Notes: generated from the sequence alone by a model not told the origin. 64,000 nt of DNA from Bacteroidota bacterium (GCA_016866335.1 VGMT01000001.1:1-64000); one strand, 5' to 3'; positions 30,271 to 41,366 are shown, numbered from the stretch's first letter. Made by a program: numbers and translations.

Positions 30271-33090
30271 TCATAATTCTTTTGCTAAAAAACGAGCCGT
30301 TTGGTTGTTGTGTAAGGAAACCAATGCTTCTGGCAAACCTTGAAAAAGCACTTGGCCTCCCTGGTCTCCGCCTTCTGGTCCTAAATCAATAAGGTAATCG
30401 GCCGATTTAATAACATCCATATTGTGTTCAATGACCAAAACGGTGTTTCCTTTATCTACCAATTTGTTTAGGACATTTAGCAAAAGGCGGACATCTTCAA
30501 AATGCAATCCCGTGGTTGGTTCATCTAGGATGTAGAGGGTGTTTCCGGTTCCGGGCCGTTGCAGTTCGGAGGCCAGTTTAACCCGTTGAGCTTCGCCGCC
30601 CGACAGTGTTGTAGAGCGTTGTCCTAGGGTTAGGTAACCCAGTCCAATTTCGTTTAAAACTGAGATTTTTTTAAAGATGGCGGGGATGTGTTCGAAGAAT
30701 TCAACGGCCTTTTCAAGGGTTAGATCAAGTACATCTGAAATTGAAGCACCCTTGTACCTTACCTCAAGGGTTTCGGAGTTGTAACGTTTGCCTTGACATG
30801 TTGGGCACATAACCTCAACGTTGGGTAAAAAGTTCATTTCAATGACTTCAACACCGCCTCCACCGCAGGTTTCGCAGCGCCCCCCTTTCACATTAAACGA
30901 AAATCGGCCTGGGGAATAACCTCGTATTTTAGATTCGGGAAGTTGGGCAAAGAGTTGTCGAATGTCGTTAAAAACGCCGGTGTAGGTTGCAGGATTGCTG
31001 CGAGGGGTTCTACCGATTGGCGATTGGTCAACTCGAATGACTTTGTCAAGGTGATTTACTCCCTTAATTGAATCAAAAGGGAGATGAGATAATTCGGCTC
31101 TATTGAGGGTGTTGGCCAAATAGGGGTACAGGGTTTCATTAATAAGGGAGGATTTACCGCTTCCAGAAACGCCGGTAACACAAATAAAGCAACCCAAGGG
31201 AAAGCGTGCATTGGCTGATTTTAAGTTATGACCGGAGGCCCCAAAAATTTCAAGGCAATTTCCATTTCCTGTCTTTCTAATCTCGGGGACGGCAAGGTTT
31301 TTTTTGCCTGACAAGAATTGGGCAGTAATGGAATTTAGTTGCATTATTTCTTGGGGACTACCTGAAGCCACAATTTGCCCCCCATGAATGCCGGCACCTG
31401 GTCCAACATCTAGAATGAAATCAGATTCAAGCATGATGTCTTTATCGTGCTCAACCACCAAAATAGAATTACCTGTATCTCGAAGGGTTTTCAGTGCTTG
31501 AATCAAGCGGTGGTTGTCGCGTTGATGCAGTCCAATTGAAGGTTCATCAAGGATATACAATACCCCGACCAGCTTAGAACCGATTTGAGTAGCGAGGCGA
31601 ATGCGTTGAGCTTCGCCGCCGGAAAGGCTTCGTGCGCTGCGGTTCAGTGTTAAATAACCCAGTCCCACGTCAAGTAAAAATGAAATTCGGTGTTGAAGTT
31701 CCTTTAAAACCTCATTGGCAATGGCGGTTTGTTTGGAATTTAGCGAAGCTGGCAACTCTTTAATGAAATGCTGTAGGTCTAGAATGCTTTTTTGACCTAA
31801 TTCAACGATGGAAGCTCCGTTCAAAATAAAGTAATGAACATCGGGTTTAAGCCTACTTCCATTGCAATCTGGACAATCTTGGAATTCCATGAATCCCTTT
31901 GCCCAGCGGTTTAGTCGGCTGCTGTGTTCGTTTTCAGCTTGTTCAATAATAAAAGAAGCGATTCCATCGAATCGGAAGCTGCCACTGATTCCAGAAATGG
32001 GGCTTTTAAACTTAAGTGGCTCAGGATGTCCGTTAAGGAGGGTTGAAATAACTTCATTTGAAAGGTCTGAAATTGGGCTATCCAACGTAAAACCTAAGGC
32101 CCAACTCAATTGCTCAAGTTGTTTGAACATCCAACCATTTTTCTGGGTTCCAAGGGGAGCAATTCCCCCTTTTTTGATAGATAATAGGGGATCAGGGAAG
32201 ATTTTTTCTTGGGCAACCACGTTTACTTGGCCAATACCGTTGCATTTAGCACAAGCACCGTATGGGCTATTAAATGAGAATAGATTGGGCGCTGGCTCAT
32301 CGAATGAAATTCCGGAGGTGGGGCACATTAAATTTTTAGAGAAGAAAATGGGGGATTCTTGGTCTTTTTCAATGACCAAGGCGCTACCTTTCCCAAGTTT
32401 AAGGGCTGTTTCAAGGGAGCGTTCCAATCGCTTCATTTTAAGTGGATCAACATCGAGGGCATCAATGGCAATTTCAATATCGTGAACCTTGTAGCGATCT
32501 AATTTAAGGCCGTGCGTAATTTCACGGAATTGACCGTCAATTCTAACTTTTAAAAATCCCAGTTTGGCACAGCGTTCAAAAAGTTCACGGTAATGCCCTT
32601 TTCTACCTTTAACAAGGGGAGCCAGCAATTGAATTGATTTACCTTGAAATCGGTCTAAAATAGCCTCTTGCATTTGCTTTTGGCTGTAGCGAACCATGGG
32701 CTCTCCTGTAACGGGCGAAATGGCTGTAGCAGCCCTGGCGTATACTACGCGTAGGAAATCATAAATTTCAGTAATGGTACCCACGGTTGACCTTGGGTTT
32801 TTATTCGTTGTTTTTTGTTCAATGGCAACAACGGGGCTTAAGCCGGTAATTCGGTCAACATCAGGCCGTTCCAGGTTGCCTAAAAATTGCCGAACGTAAG
32901 AAGAGAAACTTTCAAGGTAGCGTCGTTGGCCTTCGGCATAAATGGTATCAAAGGCGAGTGACGATTTACCTGAGCCGGAGAGGCCAGTAATAACAACCAG
33001 AGAATTTCGAGGAAATTCAACATCTATGTTTTTTAGATTGTGCTCACGGGCTCCTTCAACCTTTAGGGTTGGCTTAAAGTTGTTCATCAT
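30271..33090 (-). CDS. uvrA: Excinuclease ABC subunit UvrA
   Basis: [60 protein letters not shown]; two ABC signature blocks and Zn motifs. Confidence 0.98.
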   Translation of the reverse strand: MMNNFKPTLKVEGAREHNLKNIDVEFPRNSLVVITGLSGSGKSSLAFDTIYAEGQRRYLESFSSYVRQFLGNLERPDVDRITGLSPVVAIEQKTTNKNPRSTVGTITEIYDFLRVVYARAATAISPVTGEPMVRYSQKQMQEAILDRFQGKSIQLLAPLVKGRKGHYRELFERCAKLGFLKVRIDGQFREITHGLKLDRYKVHDIEIAIDALDVDPLKMKRLERSLETALKLGKGSALVIEKDQESPIFFSKNLMCPTSGISFDEPAPNLFSFNSPYGACAKCNGIGQVNVVAQEKIFPDPLLSIKKGGIAPLGTQKNGWMFKQLEQLSWALGFTLDSPISDLSNEVISTLLNGHPEPLKFKSPISGISGSFRFDGIASFIIEQAENEHSSRLNRWAKGFMEFQDCPDCNGSRLKPDVHYFILNGASIVELGQKSILDLQHFIKELPASLNSKQTAIANEVLKELQHRISFLLDVGLGYLTLNRSARSLSGGEAQRIRLATQIGSKLVGVLYILDEPSIGLHQRDNHRLIQALKTLRDTGNSILVVEHDKDIMLESDFILDVGPGAGIHGGQIVASGSPQEIMQLNSITAQFLSGKKNLAVPEIRKTGNGNCLEIFGASGHNLKSANARFPLGCFICVTGVSGSGKSSLINETLYPYLANTLNRAELSHLPFDSIKGVNHLDKVIRVDQSPIGRTPRSNPATYTGVFNDIRQLFAQLPESKIRGYSPGRFSFNVKGGRCETCGGGGVEVIEMNFLPNVEVMCPTCQGKRYNSETLEVRYKGASISDVLDLTLEKAVEFFEHIPAIFKKISVLNEIGLGYLTLGQRSTTLSGGEAQRVKLASELQRPGTGNTLYILDEPTTGLHFEDVRLLLNVLNKLVDKGNTVLVIEHNMDVIKSADYLIDLGPEGGDQGGQVLFQGLPEALVSLHNNQTARFLAKEL

Positions 33091-33138
33091 TACATAACCT
33101 GATATACACCAAAATGTTCAAGACCTTTCAAGGTACTT

Positions 33139-34230
33139 TCAAGTTGACCTGGTTGCGGTTTTTTTTTCCCTTCTAGTTAAGCTGTAAATAATAGAGCTAA
33201 GGCTTAAAAGTAAGGCAGCAATTCCGAGGAAATAGGTCAAATTTAACCAGCTGAAAGAATAAAGAACAACAATTCCGGTAAAAGAGCAGACCAAAGAAAT
33301 AAAAGAAAAAATAGCGGCTGTTTGGCGCTCAGAAAATCCAAAGTAGACCATATGATGGGTTGTATGGTCGCGCCCACCTACAAAGGGAGATTTGCCCGAT
33401 AATATCCTGTTTATAGTAACCGTAGCTGTATCGGTAATTGGAATAAAAAAGAAAAGGTAAATAAGGAGGAAAGCCCAGTGAGCATTGCCCAAGAAAAACC
33501 CCGAATTTAATGGACTGGCATTTCCATTCCAAACAATAGGAATGCTAAGGCCGCCAATAAAAACGCCAAGAAACATACTTCCCGTATCGCCCATAAACAT
33601 TTTGGATGGAGACCAGTTGTAGAACAAAAAGGCAAGAAGAGCCGCTCCAATGCCTGCTATTAAAGGGAAGTATAAAGCATTGCTTCCGGGGATGGAACGC
33701 ACGGTCATTAAACCGGCTAATCCCAGCAAAATTATAAAGGAAACGGAACCCGTAATTCCATCCATGTTATCGAGCATATTTAAGGAATTCATAATTCCAA
33801 CGATCCAAAGAATGGTGAGTGCGGAATCAAGTAAGACGTTGTTAAAGAGATGAATTTGCAAGCCTGAGGTGGTAAGAATAATTCCACAAAGAAATTGACC
33901 TAAAAACTTAAGCCAAGGTTTGGTATTGTAAGCATCATCGGCCAGTCCAATTAAAAACCCCAAGGTTACCGAACCGGTTAGGCCCAAAACTTCGGGCTTA
34001 ACGATATCGTTGGGATACATAACCATAGAAAAAACCAAAGAAGTTAAGAAAACGATGAAAAAGCCTATTCCACCAACAGAAGGTTTAACGGTGGTCGACC
34101 ATCGAATTAAATTGCCTTGATTTCGGTTGCCAAGGTTTGAAGAAAACTTAAGAAGTAATGCATATAATAACAGAGCAAGGCTTCCGCTAAAAACGACAAA
34201 CAGGCTGTAAACAACTTCAGGTTGAAACAC
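33139..34230 (-). CDS. MraY/WecA family glycosyl-phosphate transferase
   Basis: MNSLNMLDNMDGITGSVSF, FMGDTGSMFLGVFIGGLSI; multi-TM. Confidence 0.9.
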   Translation of the reverse strand: MFQPEVVYSLFVVFSGSLALLLYALLLKFSSNLGNRNQGNLIRWSTTVKPSVGGIGFFIVFLTSLVFSMVMYPNDIVKPEVLGLTGSVTLGFLIGLADDAYNTKPWLKFLGQFLCGIILTTSGLQIHLFNNVLLDSALTILWIVGIMNSLNMLDNMDGITGSVSFIILLGLAGLMTVRSIPGSNALYFPLIAGIGAALLAFLFYNWSPSKMFMGDTGSMFLGVFIGGLSIPIVWNGNASPLNSGFFLGNAHWAFLLIYLFFFIPITDTATVTINRILSGKSPFVGGRDHTTHHMVYFGFSERQTAAIFSFISLVCSFTGIVVLYSFSWLNLTYFLGIAALLLSLSSIIYSLTRREKKTATRST

Positions 34231-34239
34231 GGGCCAAAG

Positions 34240-34785
34240 TTAAATGAAAGGAGAAATAAAATTCATGAAAAATGGTGCAATTTTATCTTTTTCGGACAAA
34301 ATAGGTTGCTCAATCCCCCAAGCGATATTAAACTGAGGGTCGTTCCAACGCAATCCATCTTCGGCATCTTTGCAGTAAAAATTAGAACATTTGTAAGAAA
34401 AAAGGGTAGGGGTTTCAAGCGCTAAGAATCCGTGTGCAAATCCTTCTGGAATAAACAGCAATTCCTTTTTTTTATCGTCAAGGGTAAAGACCCTGTGCTG
34501 TCCGAATGTAGGTGAGGAAGTGCGTAAATCAACCACCACATCTAACGCAGCGCCACGAATTACCCGGACAAGTTTAGCTTGGGCATGGGGAGGTTTTTGA
34601 AAATGTAAGCCACGCAGAACGCCTTTTTCAGATTGGGATTCGTTGTCTTGTACAAAGTGAACAGGTACACCAAGGTTTTCAAAAACGGAAGTGTTAAAAC
34701 TTTCCATAAAATATCCCCTGTCGTCTTGAAAAATTCGAGGTTTGAGCAGGATAAGGCCCTCAATTCCTGTTTCAATTTTTTCCAT
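34240..34785 (-). CDS. rfbC: dTDP-4-dehydrorhamnose 3,5-epimerase
   Basis: EGLILLKPRIFQDDRGYFMESFN...VQDNESQSEKGVLRGLHFQKPPHAQAKLVRVIRGAALDVVVDLR. Confidence 0.96.
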   Translation of the reverse strand: MEKIETGIEGLILLKPRIFQDDRGYFMESFNTSVFENLGVPVHFVQDNESQSEKGVLRGLHFQKPPHAQAKLVRVIRGAALDVVVDLRTSSPTFGQHRVFTLDDKKKELLFIPEGFAHGFLALETPTLFSYKCSNFYCKDAEDGLRWNDPQFNIAWGIEQPILSEKDKIAPFFMNFISPFI

Positions 34786-34800
34786 TCCGCAAAACCTCCA

Positions 34801-37302
34801 TTAATCGTTTCTGTGTCTGCGTTTTTTTGATGGGAAGAGTCGTCTGCTTAAACCCGCCCAACTCATCGGATTGTTTCGAGCCCTTCGTTTGCGGATTTCC
34901 TCCTCGTTATCGTCGCTGGTATAGCCATATCCATACCCATATCCATATCCATATCCGTACCCATAACCGTACCCATATCCATAGGCATAACCGTATCCAT
35001 AACCGTACCCGTACCCACTGCCTTTTTTACGGAAGGGAGGTAAGCCGTTTATCACATAGCTTATTTTTTGAATTTGGTTGGTATCGTGAAGACGTTCGAG
35101 GTTATTGATAAAGAACTTTCTTGAATACGAGGCCCTGAACACATAGATAGGATAATCGGCTCTTCGCAGTACAAAAACGCCGTCGGTAACAATACCAACG
35201 GGAGGGTTATCAACAACGATGTAATCGTAGGTTTTTTGAAGTTCATCCAGCATTTCATCCATCCGATGTCCCATAATCAATTCAGATGGGTTTGGAGGAA
35301 TAGGGCCGGCTGTGATGTAATCCAGGTTATCGATTTCAGAGGTTTGAACGCAATCTTCAAAAGTGTCTCGTCCAATTAAAATGGTGCTAAGTCCCTTTTT
35401 ATTAGGAGAATTGAATCCGAGGTGGATTTTAGGCTTTCGCATATCGCCGTCAATAACCACGACTTTTTTACCTGCCAAAGCTAGAATTCCCGCAATATTT
35501 AAGGCAATAAACGTTTTTCCCTCGCCTGAAATGGTACTGGTAACCGCTATTAATTTGCTTCCGGGGTCCGAATTGATAAAATCGAGGTTGGCCCGAATAT
35601 TTCGAAAGGCTTCGGCAATAGTGGATTTGGGTTTTTTATCTACAATCAACTGAGAAATAGGAAGGCCAATTTTATATTGAAAAACAATTCCAAGGAAAGG
35701 CACGGAGGTATGTTTGCCAACATCGGCAATGGATAAAATTTGATTAAAGAGCAAATACCGAACAACCACAATTAAAAAACTGATAACGAACCAACCCACA
35801 AAGCTGCCGCCAACCACCAATTTTTTGTTTGGAGAAACGGGAGTGTCGTTAGGACGGCTGTAGCGTAAAAGACGGTAATCGGGGGCGTAGCCTTCTCTAG
35901 CCAAAGAAAATTCAGCTTTTTGTTGAATAAGTTCGTCGTAATATTTCTCATTCACCTCGTAAACCCGTTCGAGCCTAGCCAATTCAATTTGATCGGCAAT
36001 GCTTTTTTCGATGAATAATTTGCTTTCAAGGTCTTTGATGCGTTGTTGGGCCTCCTTGACTTTAAAATCAAGACTTTCGACTTGGTATTCAACTGCCTTG
36101 GCCATTCTGCCGCGAATAACATCAATATGAAAATCAAGCCTTTTGATTTGATTGCTGGATTCTTGAAAATTATACTGCATTAACTCACGTTGCAGCAGCA
36201 TATTTTGAATTTGTTGCACCAATGAGGCGACTCCTGGGCTATTTTGTACCTGGCTGGCAAGAATAATGGATTCACCTACAGGGATATTTTTATCGAGAAT
36301 TTTTTGGTAAACGGTACGGGTAACTTGTAGGGTTATCAAAAGTTCTTGAACCTGCTTTTCCAGTTCAAGAAGTTTGCCGAAATCGCCGGCGGTACTGAGC
36401 TCGGATGTTGGCCCATCTAAGCCATACTTTTTTTGGTAGGATTTTAGACTTGAGTCGGCCTCTTCCAATTTGTCTTTAACCAAGCCAAGAGTTTCATCGA
36501 TGTAGGTTAGCATTTTGTTGGCGCTTTCCTGTTTTGAATCGATGTAAAAGCTTTCATAGGCCATGGCTACCGCATTTACCATATCAGAAGCTCTGAAGGA
36601 GTTTACGTCGGTGTAGGCAATTTTAATGGTTTTAGCTTCTTCATTTTCAATTTCGATTTCAAGTCCTGGAAGGTACTTTCCGTTTATGGATTCAGGATCA
36701 TTAACTATGAAATAATGAAAATGGTTGGTTTCGTAATAAAAATCTGGGGCACGCCAAACTACCGACAATTCAAAATACCCAAACTTTTTGGTGGTATTTA
36801 AAGGAATGGTTGAAGACTCCTTGGTTTCATCGATTTCAAAACGGACGGTGCAGGTTCTGTCTTCATTAAAGTCAACGTGAATAGGAACACCATAAGTTAA
36901 GGGGTTGACTTTGTCAACTTTAATAAAATAGGGTGCTTTGTTGTAGTTGTCGGACGACATTATGGCTCCTTTCCGATAATAGGTGATGGAAAGGGGCAAG
37001 GTGTCAATAACGCGCTGCAAGAAAACAGGAGATCGAAGCAACTCAAGTTCTCTGGCAAGGTTTAAATCGAAAAAATTTCCTTGGTTTAAATAATCCTTTT
37101 TTTCTTCATCGGCCTTGGTAAGCTGAATAACGCTAAAGGTCTCAAATGTTGGAGTTGTGTATCTTAAAAAAAGGAAAGCGGAAGCGGCGGCAATGACACC
37201 CAAAAGCAAAATAATCCACAAAGACCTTCTGAAAATCATGCCCAGCAATGCTGGGTCTAGGTCTTGATTAATTGCAGTTACGGGCCGACGCTCTTCGCTC
37301 AT
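34801..37302 (-). CDS. Wzc-like polysaccharide biosynthesis tyrosine autokinase with Gly-Tyr repeat tail
   Basis: Wzz domain, PNKK motif, VTSTISGEGKTFIALNIAGILALAGKKVVVIDGDMRKP; C-terminal tract with 16 Tyr in (G/A)-Y repeats. Confidence 0.94.
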   Translation of the reverse strand: MSEERRPVTAINQDLDPALLGMIFRRSLWIILLLGVIAAASAFLFLRYTTPTFETFSVIQLTKADEEKKDYLNQGNFFDLNLARELELLRSPVFLQRVIDTLPLSITYYRKGAIMSSDNYNKAPYFIKVDKVNPLTYGVPIHVDFNEDRTCTVRFEIDETKESSTIPLNTTKKFGYFELSVVWRAPDFYYETNHFHYFIVNDPESINGKYLPGLEIEIENEEAKTIKIAYTDVNSFRASDMVNAVAMAYESFYIDSKQESANKMLTYIDETLGLVKDKLEEADSSLKSYQKKYGLDGPTSELSTAGDFGKLLELEKQVQELLITLQVTRTVYQKILDKNIPVGESIILASQVQNSPGVASLVQQIQNMLLQRELMQYNFQESSNQIKRLDFHIDVIRGRMAKAVEYQVESLDFKVKEAQQRIKDLESKLFIEKSIADQIELARLERVYEVNEKYYDELIQQKAEFSLAREGYAPDYRLLRYSRPNDTPVSPNKKLVVGGSFVGWFVISFLIVVVRYLLFNQILSIADVGKHTSVPFLGIVFQYKIGLPISQLIVDKKPKSTIAEAFRNIRANLDFINSDPGSKLIAVTSTISGEGKTFIALNIAGILALAGKKVVVIDGDMRKPKIHLGFNSPNKKGLSTILIGRDTFEDCVQTSEIDNLDYITAGPIPPNPSELIMGHRMDEMLDELQKTYDYIVVDNPPVGIVTDGVFVLRRADYPIYVFRASYSRKFFINNLERLHDTNQIQKISYVINGLPPFRKKGSGYGYGYGYGYAYGYGYGYGYGYGYGYGYGYGYTSDDNEEEIRKRRARNNPMSWAGLSRRLFPSKKRRHRND
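34921..35018. repeat. Hexanucleotide in-frame repeat encoding (GY)n in Wzc tail
   Basis: atatcc/ataccc/gtaccc-type 6-bp units, about 16 copies. Confidence 0.9.
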
Positions 37303-37305
37303 GAT

Positions 37306-38154
37306 TTATTTTAAGTTGGCAACAACAATAATTGTGGTAACAGAACTTGCCACAAAACTAAGCGCTGTTAGATATGGGTTAATGGCGGCAAAGAAGGTTT
37401 CAACTGGGCGAATTCTAGGTTCAATGTAAACAATATCGTTGGGTTGCAGGGTTAAATCTGCCATTTTCATGCCTTCAAGGGTAGATATGTCTAACAAATA
37501 AACCTGAGGATCCTTTAGGTCGCCTCGAATCACCTTAATTCTATGCGCCTTACCGTTGGGAGAAATGCCCCCTGACATAGCAATAACCTCAAACAAATTC
37601 ATGTTTTCTAGAACGAGAGGAATTACCTGAGTTCCTGCTCCATCTCCGTTAAACAATAGAATTCTTCTGTTTCCAACCGATACTTGAACAAAAGGGTTTT
37701 TAATTTCCAATTGCTTGTAAAGACCTTCCAAATAGGCTTCAGCTTCTCTGTTGGTCATTCCCGCCAGTGGGACCCTTCCCACGATTGGAAGTTTACAGGT
37801 GCCGTCGAACTCAACTAGAGCAGAAAATCCACCTCCGCCACCTATTCCCATAATGCCTGCACCGTTTCCGTTATTGTTGTTCATTCCACCGCCGAAACCG
37901 CCGCCGAAACCACCGCCGAAACCACCGCCGAAACCACCATTGCTAATCATAGGTGCCCCATAATCGCCTAGAATAGAAAAATTAAGGACATCGTTTACAG
38001 CCAATCTGTAAACGGTGTCAACTTTTTCAGGTATTTCATCAAATTGATAATCGGCCGGAGTCCGAAGCATGAAATTCGGTTGAAAAAGACGACAACTGCT
38101 AAATCCAGCTAGCATAAAGCCCCACAAAAGGAAGGATTTGGTCGTGAATTTCAT
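37306..38154 (-). CDS. Polysaccharide export (Wza-like) lipoprotein with GGFG-rich insert
   Basis: SSCRLFQPNFML lipobox, YRLAVNDVLNFSILG, VGRVPLAGMTNREAEAYLEGLY; GGFGGGFGGGFGGGFGGGMNNNNGNG insert. Confidence 0.9.
   Translation of the reverse strand: MKFTTKSFLLWGFMLAGFSSCRLFQPNFMLRTPADYQFDEIPEKVDTVYRLAVNDVLNFSILGDYGAPMISNGGFGGGFGGGFGGGFGGGMNNNNGNGAGIMGIGGGGGFSALVEFDGTCKLPIVGRVPLAGMTNREAEAYLEGLYKQLEIKNPFVQVSVGNRRILLFNGDGAGTQVIPLVLENMNLFEVIAMSGGISPNGKAHRIKVIRGDLKDPQVYLLDISTLEGMKMADLTLQPNDIVYIEPRIRPVETFFAAINPYLTALSFVASSVTTIIVVANLK
37887..37939. repeat. 12-bp in-frame tandem repeat encoding GGFG units
   Basis: ccgccgaaacca-type unit, about four copies. Confidence 0.85.
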
Positions 38155-38195
38155 TCAGAATGGTCTTGGCGCAAAGGTAGGAATTATTATCAAGG

Positions 38196-39416
38196 TTAAA
38201 TTGCATTTAGCATGTGGGTTCTATGGCCTTTTTGATCAAGCAATTCCTCGTATAAATTTTTAACGTCTTTTACCAATCTGGAATAATGGAAACGATTGCT
38301 GACCCAATCCCAACCCAATTCACCAATGGTACCCCTCACCATAGAATCAGAAACCAAAACCAACATATTTTCGACAAAAGCATCTAAGTCGCCGGGCTCA
38401 GACAAAAGGGCTGTTTTTCCGGGCAAAACCACGTTTTCAATTCCGCCAACGCGGGTTGAAACGATTGGTTTTCCGGAGGCTTGAGCCTCAATTAGGCTTA
38501 CTGGCGTGCCCTCGTTTAAAGAAGTTAATGCCACGATATCGAGGCCGGCATTAATTACATCAATATCTTTTTGCCACCCTGCAAAAACAACATCAACCTG
38601 CGAGGCCAATTCAGGGGTTGAAGTATAGGTTAATTCCAATTTCTGGCATTGTTTTTCCAATTCATTCCTAAGCTCTCCGTCCCCAATAATAATTGCTTTA
38701 ATAGGTTTTTGAGTGCGTTTTTTCAATTCTGCGATGGCCTGCAAAAAGAAAATGTGATTTTTAATTGGAACCAACCTTCCAATAATTCCAATGGCAATGG
38801 TGTTTTCTTTCAACAAGAATGACTGCCTAAACGCAATGCGTTTTTCAAATCGGTTTTCTTGAAAACGAAACAAATCAAAGCCCAAAGGGATAACTGAAAT
38901 TTTCTCTTCCTCGCAAATGCGATGTTCGTCCACCAACTCGTGCTTTTGCAACTCAGAAAGAGCAATAATTCGATCGGTCTTTTTAGCCAATCTACGTTCA
39001 ACAGATTTGAAAATATGCGTTTTCGCTTTGTTGAAATACGAATGGAATACGTGGCCGTGAAAGGTATGAACGACAATTGGGACTCCTGAAGCAAAAGCTG
39101 CCATGCGACCTAGTCCGCCCGCTTTTGAAGCATGAGTATGAACTATGTCCGGTTTAAATCGCTCAATAATGGACTTGATTTTAAAATAGGCCTTTATGTC
39201 GTTGTTGTAATGCAGCGCCCTTTGCATTTCCGGTATCAGCAATGGGTGAACCCCAACCTGCCTAAGAATAAAATCAGAAGAATCTTCGCTGTCTTCTTTT
39301 TGCCCCCCAATGAGCAGTGAAGTATAATCTCCCCCCAAGTGTTTGGTTAAATAGGCGGCATTGTAGGTTGGCCCTCCTAAATTAAATCGATTTATTATCC
39401 GCAGAACCTTGGGCAT
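38196..39416 (-). CDS. Glycosyltransferase family 4
   Basis: RIINRFNLGGPTYNAAYLTKHL...DIVHTHASKAGGLGRMAA...LTSLNEGTPVSLIEAQASGKPIVSTRVGGIENVV. Confidence 0.93.
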   Translation of the reverse strand: MPKVLRIINRFNLGGPTYNAAYLTKHLGGDYTSLLIGGQKEDSEDSSDFILRQVGVHPLLIPEMQRALHYNNDIKAYFKIKSIIERFKPDIVHTHASKAGGLGRMAAFASGVPIVVHTFHGHVFHSYFNKAKTHIFKSVERRLAKKTDRIIALSELQKHELVDEHRICEEEKISVIPLGFDLFRFQENRFEKRIAFRQSFLLKENTIAIGIIGRLVPIKNHIFFLQAIAELKKRTQKPIKAIIIGDGELRNELEKQCQKLELTYTSTPELASQVDVVFAGWQKDIDVINAGLDIVALTSLNEGTPVSLIEAQASGKPIVSTRVGGIENVVLPGKTALLSEPGDLDAFVENMLVLVSDSMVRGTIGELGWDWVSNRFHYSRLVKDVKNLYEELLDQKGHRTHMLNAI

Positions 39417-39461
39417 TTTCCAAAAAATGGAATTTGTTCCATCATTAAGACAAAAATAGCA

Positions 39462-41354
39462 TTATTCTTTAAAAAAGGTTTTGTCATACCATGTTTGCCA
39501 AACAAATAAACTCCATAAAATAAAAGGTAATTCCCCTGATTTCATGGAATCTAGACGATTCAGTTGGATTTGAACGGCCGTTGGGTTTAACACTTTTTGT
39601 GCATGAATTTTTTCCAGATTCAAGGTTTCAATGAGCAAACCATTTAATTCATTTTTAAACCAGGGCAGCAAAGGCACTTCAAATCCTTGCTTGCGCCTAT
39701 TCCATACCTCTAGGGGCAGTTCTCCAATAAAGGCGTCAATAAGGAGTTTTTTCTTTCTTTTTCCGTCAATTTTGTACGAAGGGGGGAGGCCATGTACATA
39801 GTTTATTAAGCGATAATCAAGAAGCGGCACCCGAACCTCCAATGAATTGGCCATGCTCATTAAATCAACCTTGGTCAACATATCAAAGGGCAGAACCATT
39901 TGAAGGTCGGCCGCCAAAAACCCATTGAAATCTGAATGCAAAACACCCTTAGGGTCGATCAAAGGAAGCAAAAGTTGGCACTCCTGCTCAGGCGAGCCAG
40001 GGTCCAAAACCAATTCTTCAATCCATGCGTCGTCAACTACTCCAGACCAGCTGCGGTAACGCTCAACGGCATCAAGTCGGCTCCCCTCTCTAAACTTTTT
40101 AAGTTGCCTTATTTTATTTTCAAATGCATTTCCTCGGCCTCCGGAAAAGCCACCAAGAAACGGATATAGAACTTCAGATAGCCATTTCTTTTTCCAGTCG
40201 TTACGCACAGCCCATTCGCCGGCATGTTTATGGTATCCGCTAAACAATTCATCGCCGCCATCGCCCGATAAGGCCACGGTTACATGCTTTCTGGTTTCCT
40301 TGCACAGTATGTAAACGGGCAATGCTGAACTATCGGCAAAGGGCATGTCCATTTGATCTAGCATTCCTGGCAAATGATTCAATAAATCATCGTTGCTCAG
40401 CGAAAAGGTTGTATGCTCAGTATTAAAGCGCGTTGCTACTTGCTCGGCAAATCGGGTTTCATCAAAATACGGTTGGTCTTTAAATCCAATACTGAATGTA
40501 TGAAGTTGTTTTACCTTTTGCGAGGCTACGGCTACCACCAAACTGGAATCAACCCCTCCACTTAAAAAACTCCCTAAGGGCACATCGCTGATCAGCCGGT
40601 CGGTTACGGAAGCCTCTACCAGTTCCCGAACCTTTGATGCGGCAACCTGATAGCTAGGAATGGTATCTACTTCTGAATTTAAAGTTGAGGGTAAGTTCCA
40701 CCAAGCCTGTGGTTTTTCAAATCCCTTTTCGCTTAGTTTAACCCAATGTCCTGGCATTAATTGCTGCCCGTTTTTAAAAACCGAAATAGGGCCAGGAATG
40801 TAACCCATTCTAAAGTAACATCGAAGGGCAGTGGGGTTCAGTTCTGGTCCCAAGCCCAAGGGATTTAAGGCTTTGTGTTCAGACGCAAAAAAATGGCCAA
40901 ACTGATTGCTGCATAGCCAGAGTGGCTTAATTCCCATCCGGTCTCTGGCCAAAAAGCAGATTTTTTGAACATGGTCAAAAAAAGCAAACGCGAAAAATCC
41001 ATTCAGTCGGGGAAGCAGTTCCATGCCCCAATGCTTTAGTCCATTCAGCAAGACCTCCGTATCGCTATCGGAACCGAAGCTGTATCCAAGTTGAAGGAGC
41101 TCTGCCCTCAAGGATTTGTAGTTGTAAATTTCTCCATTAAAAACAATGGAAAAATTCCCACAAGAGCTCAGCATAGGTTGATGCCCATTGGCGCTCAAAT
41201 CTAAAATAGAGAGCCGAGCATGCCCTAGGAACCAGGGATTAAAAAATCGAACATCTTGGTGGTCGGGGCCTCGACGATGCAGGGCTTTAACCGATGCTTG
41301 AGCGGCCTGTTTGTCAACCTCCTGAATGAAAATTCCTCCCGATATGCCGCACAC
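39462..41354 (-). CDS. asnB: Asparagine synthase (glutamine-hydrolyzing)
   Basis: MCGISGGIF...RRGPDHQDV...FNGEIYNYKSLR; SFLSGGVDSSLVVAVAS. Confidence 0.95.
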   Translation of the reverse strand: MCGISGGIFIQEVDKQAAQASVKALHRRGPDHQDVRFFNPWFLGHARLSILDLSANGHQPMLSSCGNFSIVFNGEIYNYKSLRAELLQLGYSFGSDSDTEVLLNGLKHWGMELLPRLNGFFAFAFFDHVQKICFLARDRMGIKPLWLCSNQFGHFFASEHKALNPLGLGPELNPTALRCYFRMGYIPGPISVFKNGQQLMPGHWVKLSEKGFEKPQAWWNLPSTLNSEVDTIPSYQVAASKVRELVEASVTDRLISDVPLGSFLSGGVDSSLVVAVASQKVKQLHTFSIGFKDQPYFDETRFAEQVATRFNTEHTTFSLSNDDLLNHLPGMLDQMDMPFADSSALPVYILCKETRKHVTVALSGDGGDELFSGYHKHAGEWAVRNDWKKKWLSEVLYPFLGGFSGGRGNAFENKIRQLKKFREGSRLDAVERYRSWSGVVDDAWIEELVLDPGSPEQECQLLLPLIDPKGVLHSDFNGFLAADLQMVLPFDMLTKVDLMSMANSLEVRVPLLDYRLINYVHGLPPSYKIDGKRKKKLLIDAFIGELPLEVWNRRKQGFEVPLLPWFKNELNGLLIETLNLEKIHAQKVLNPTAVQIQLNRLDSMKSGELPFILWSLFVWQTWYDKTFFKE

Positions 41355-41366
41355 GTTTTGTTCGAA

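Noticed and set aside
34827-35108. Plus-strand ORF rich in His-Thr/Ile-His repeats
   Set aside because: Antisense reading of the wzc (GY)n tract; artefact of the hexanucleotide repeat.
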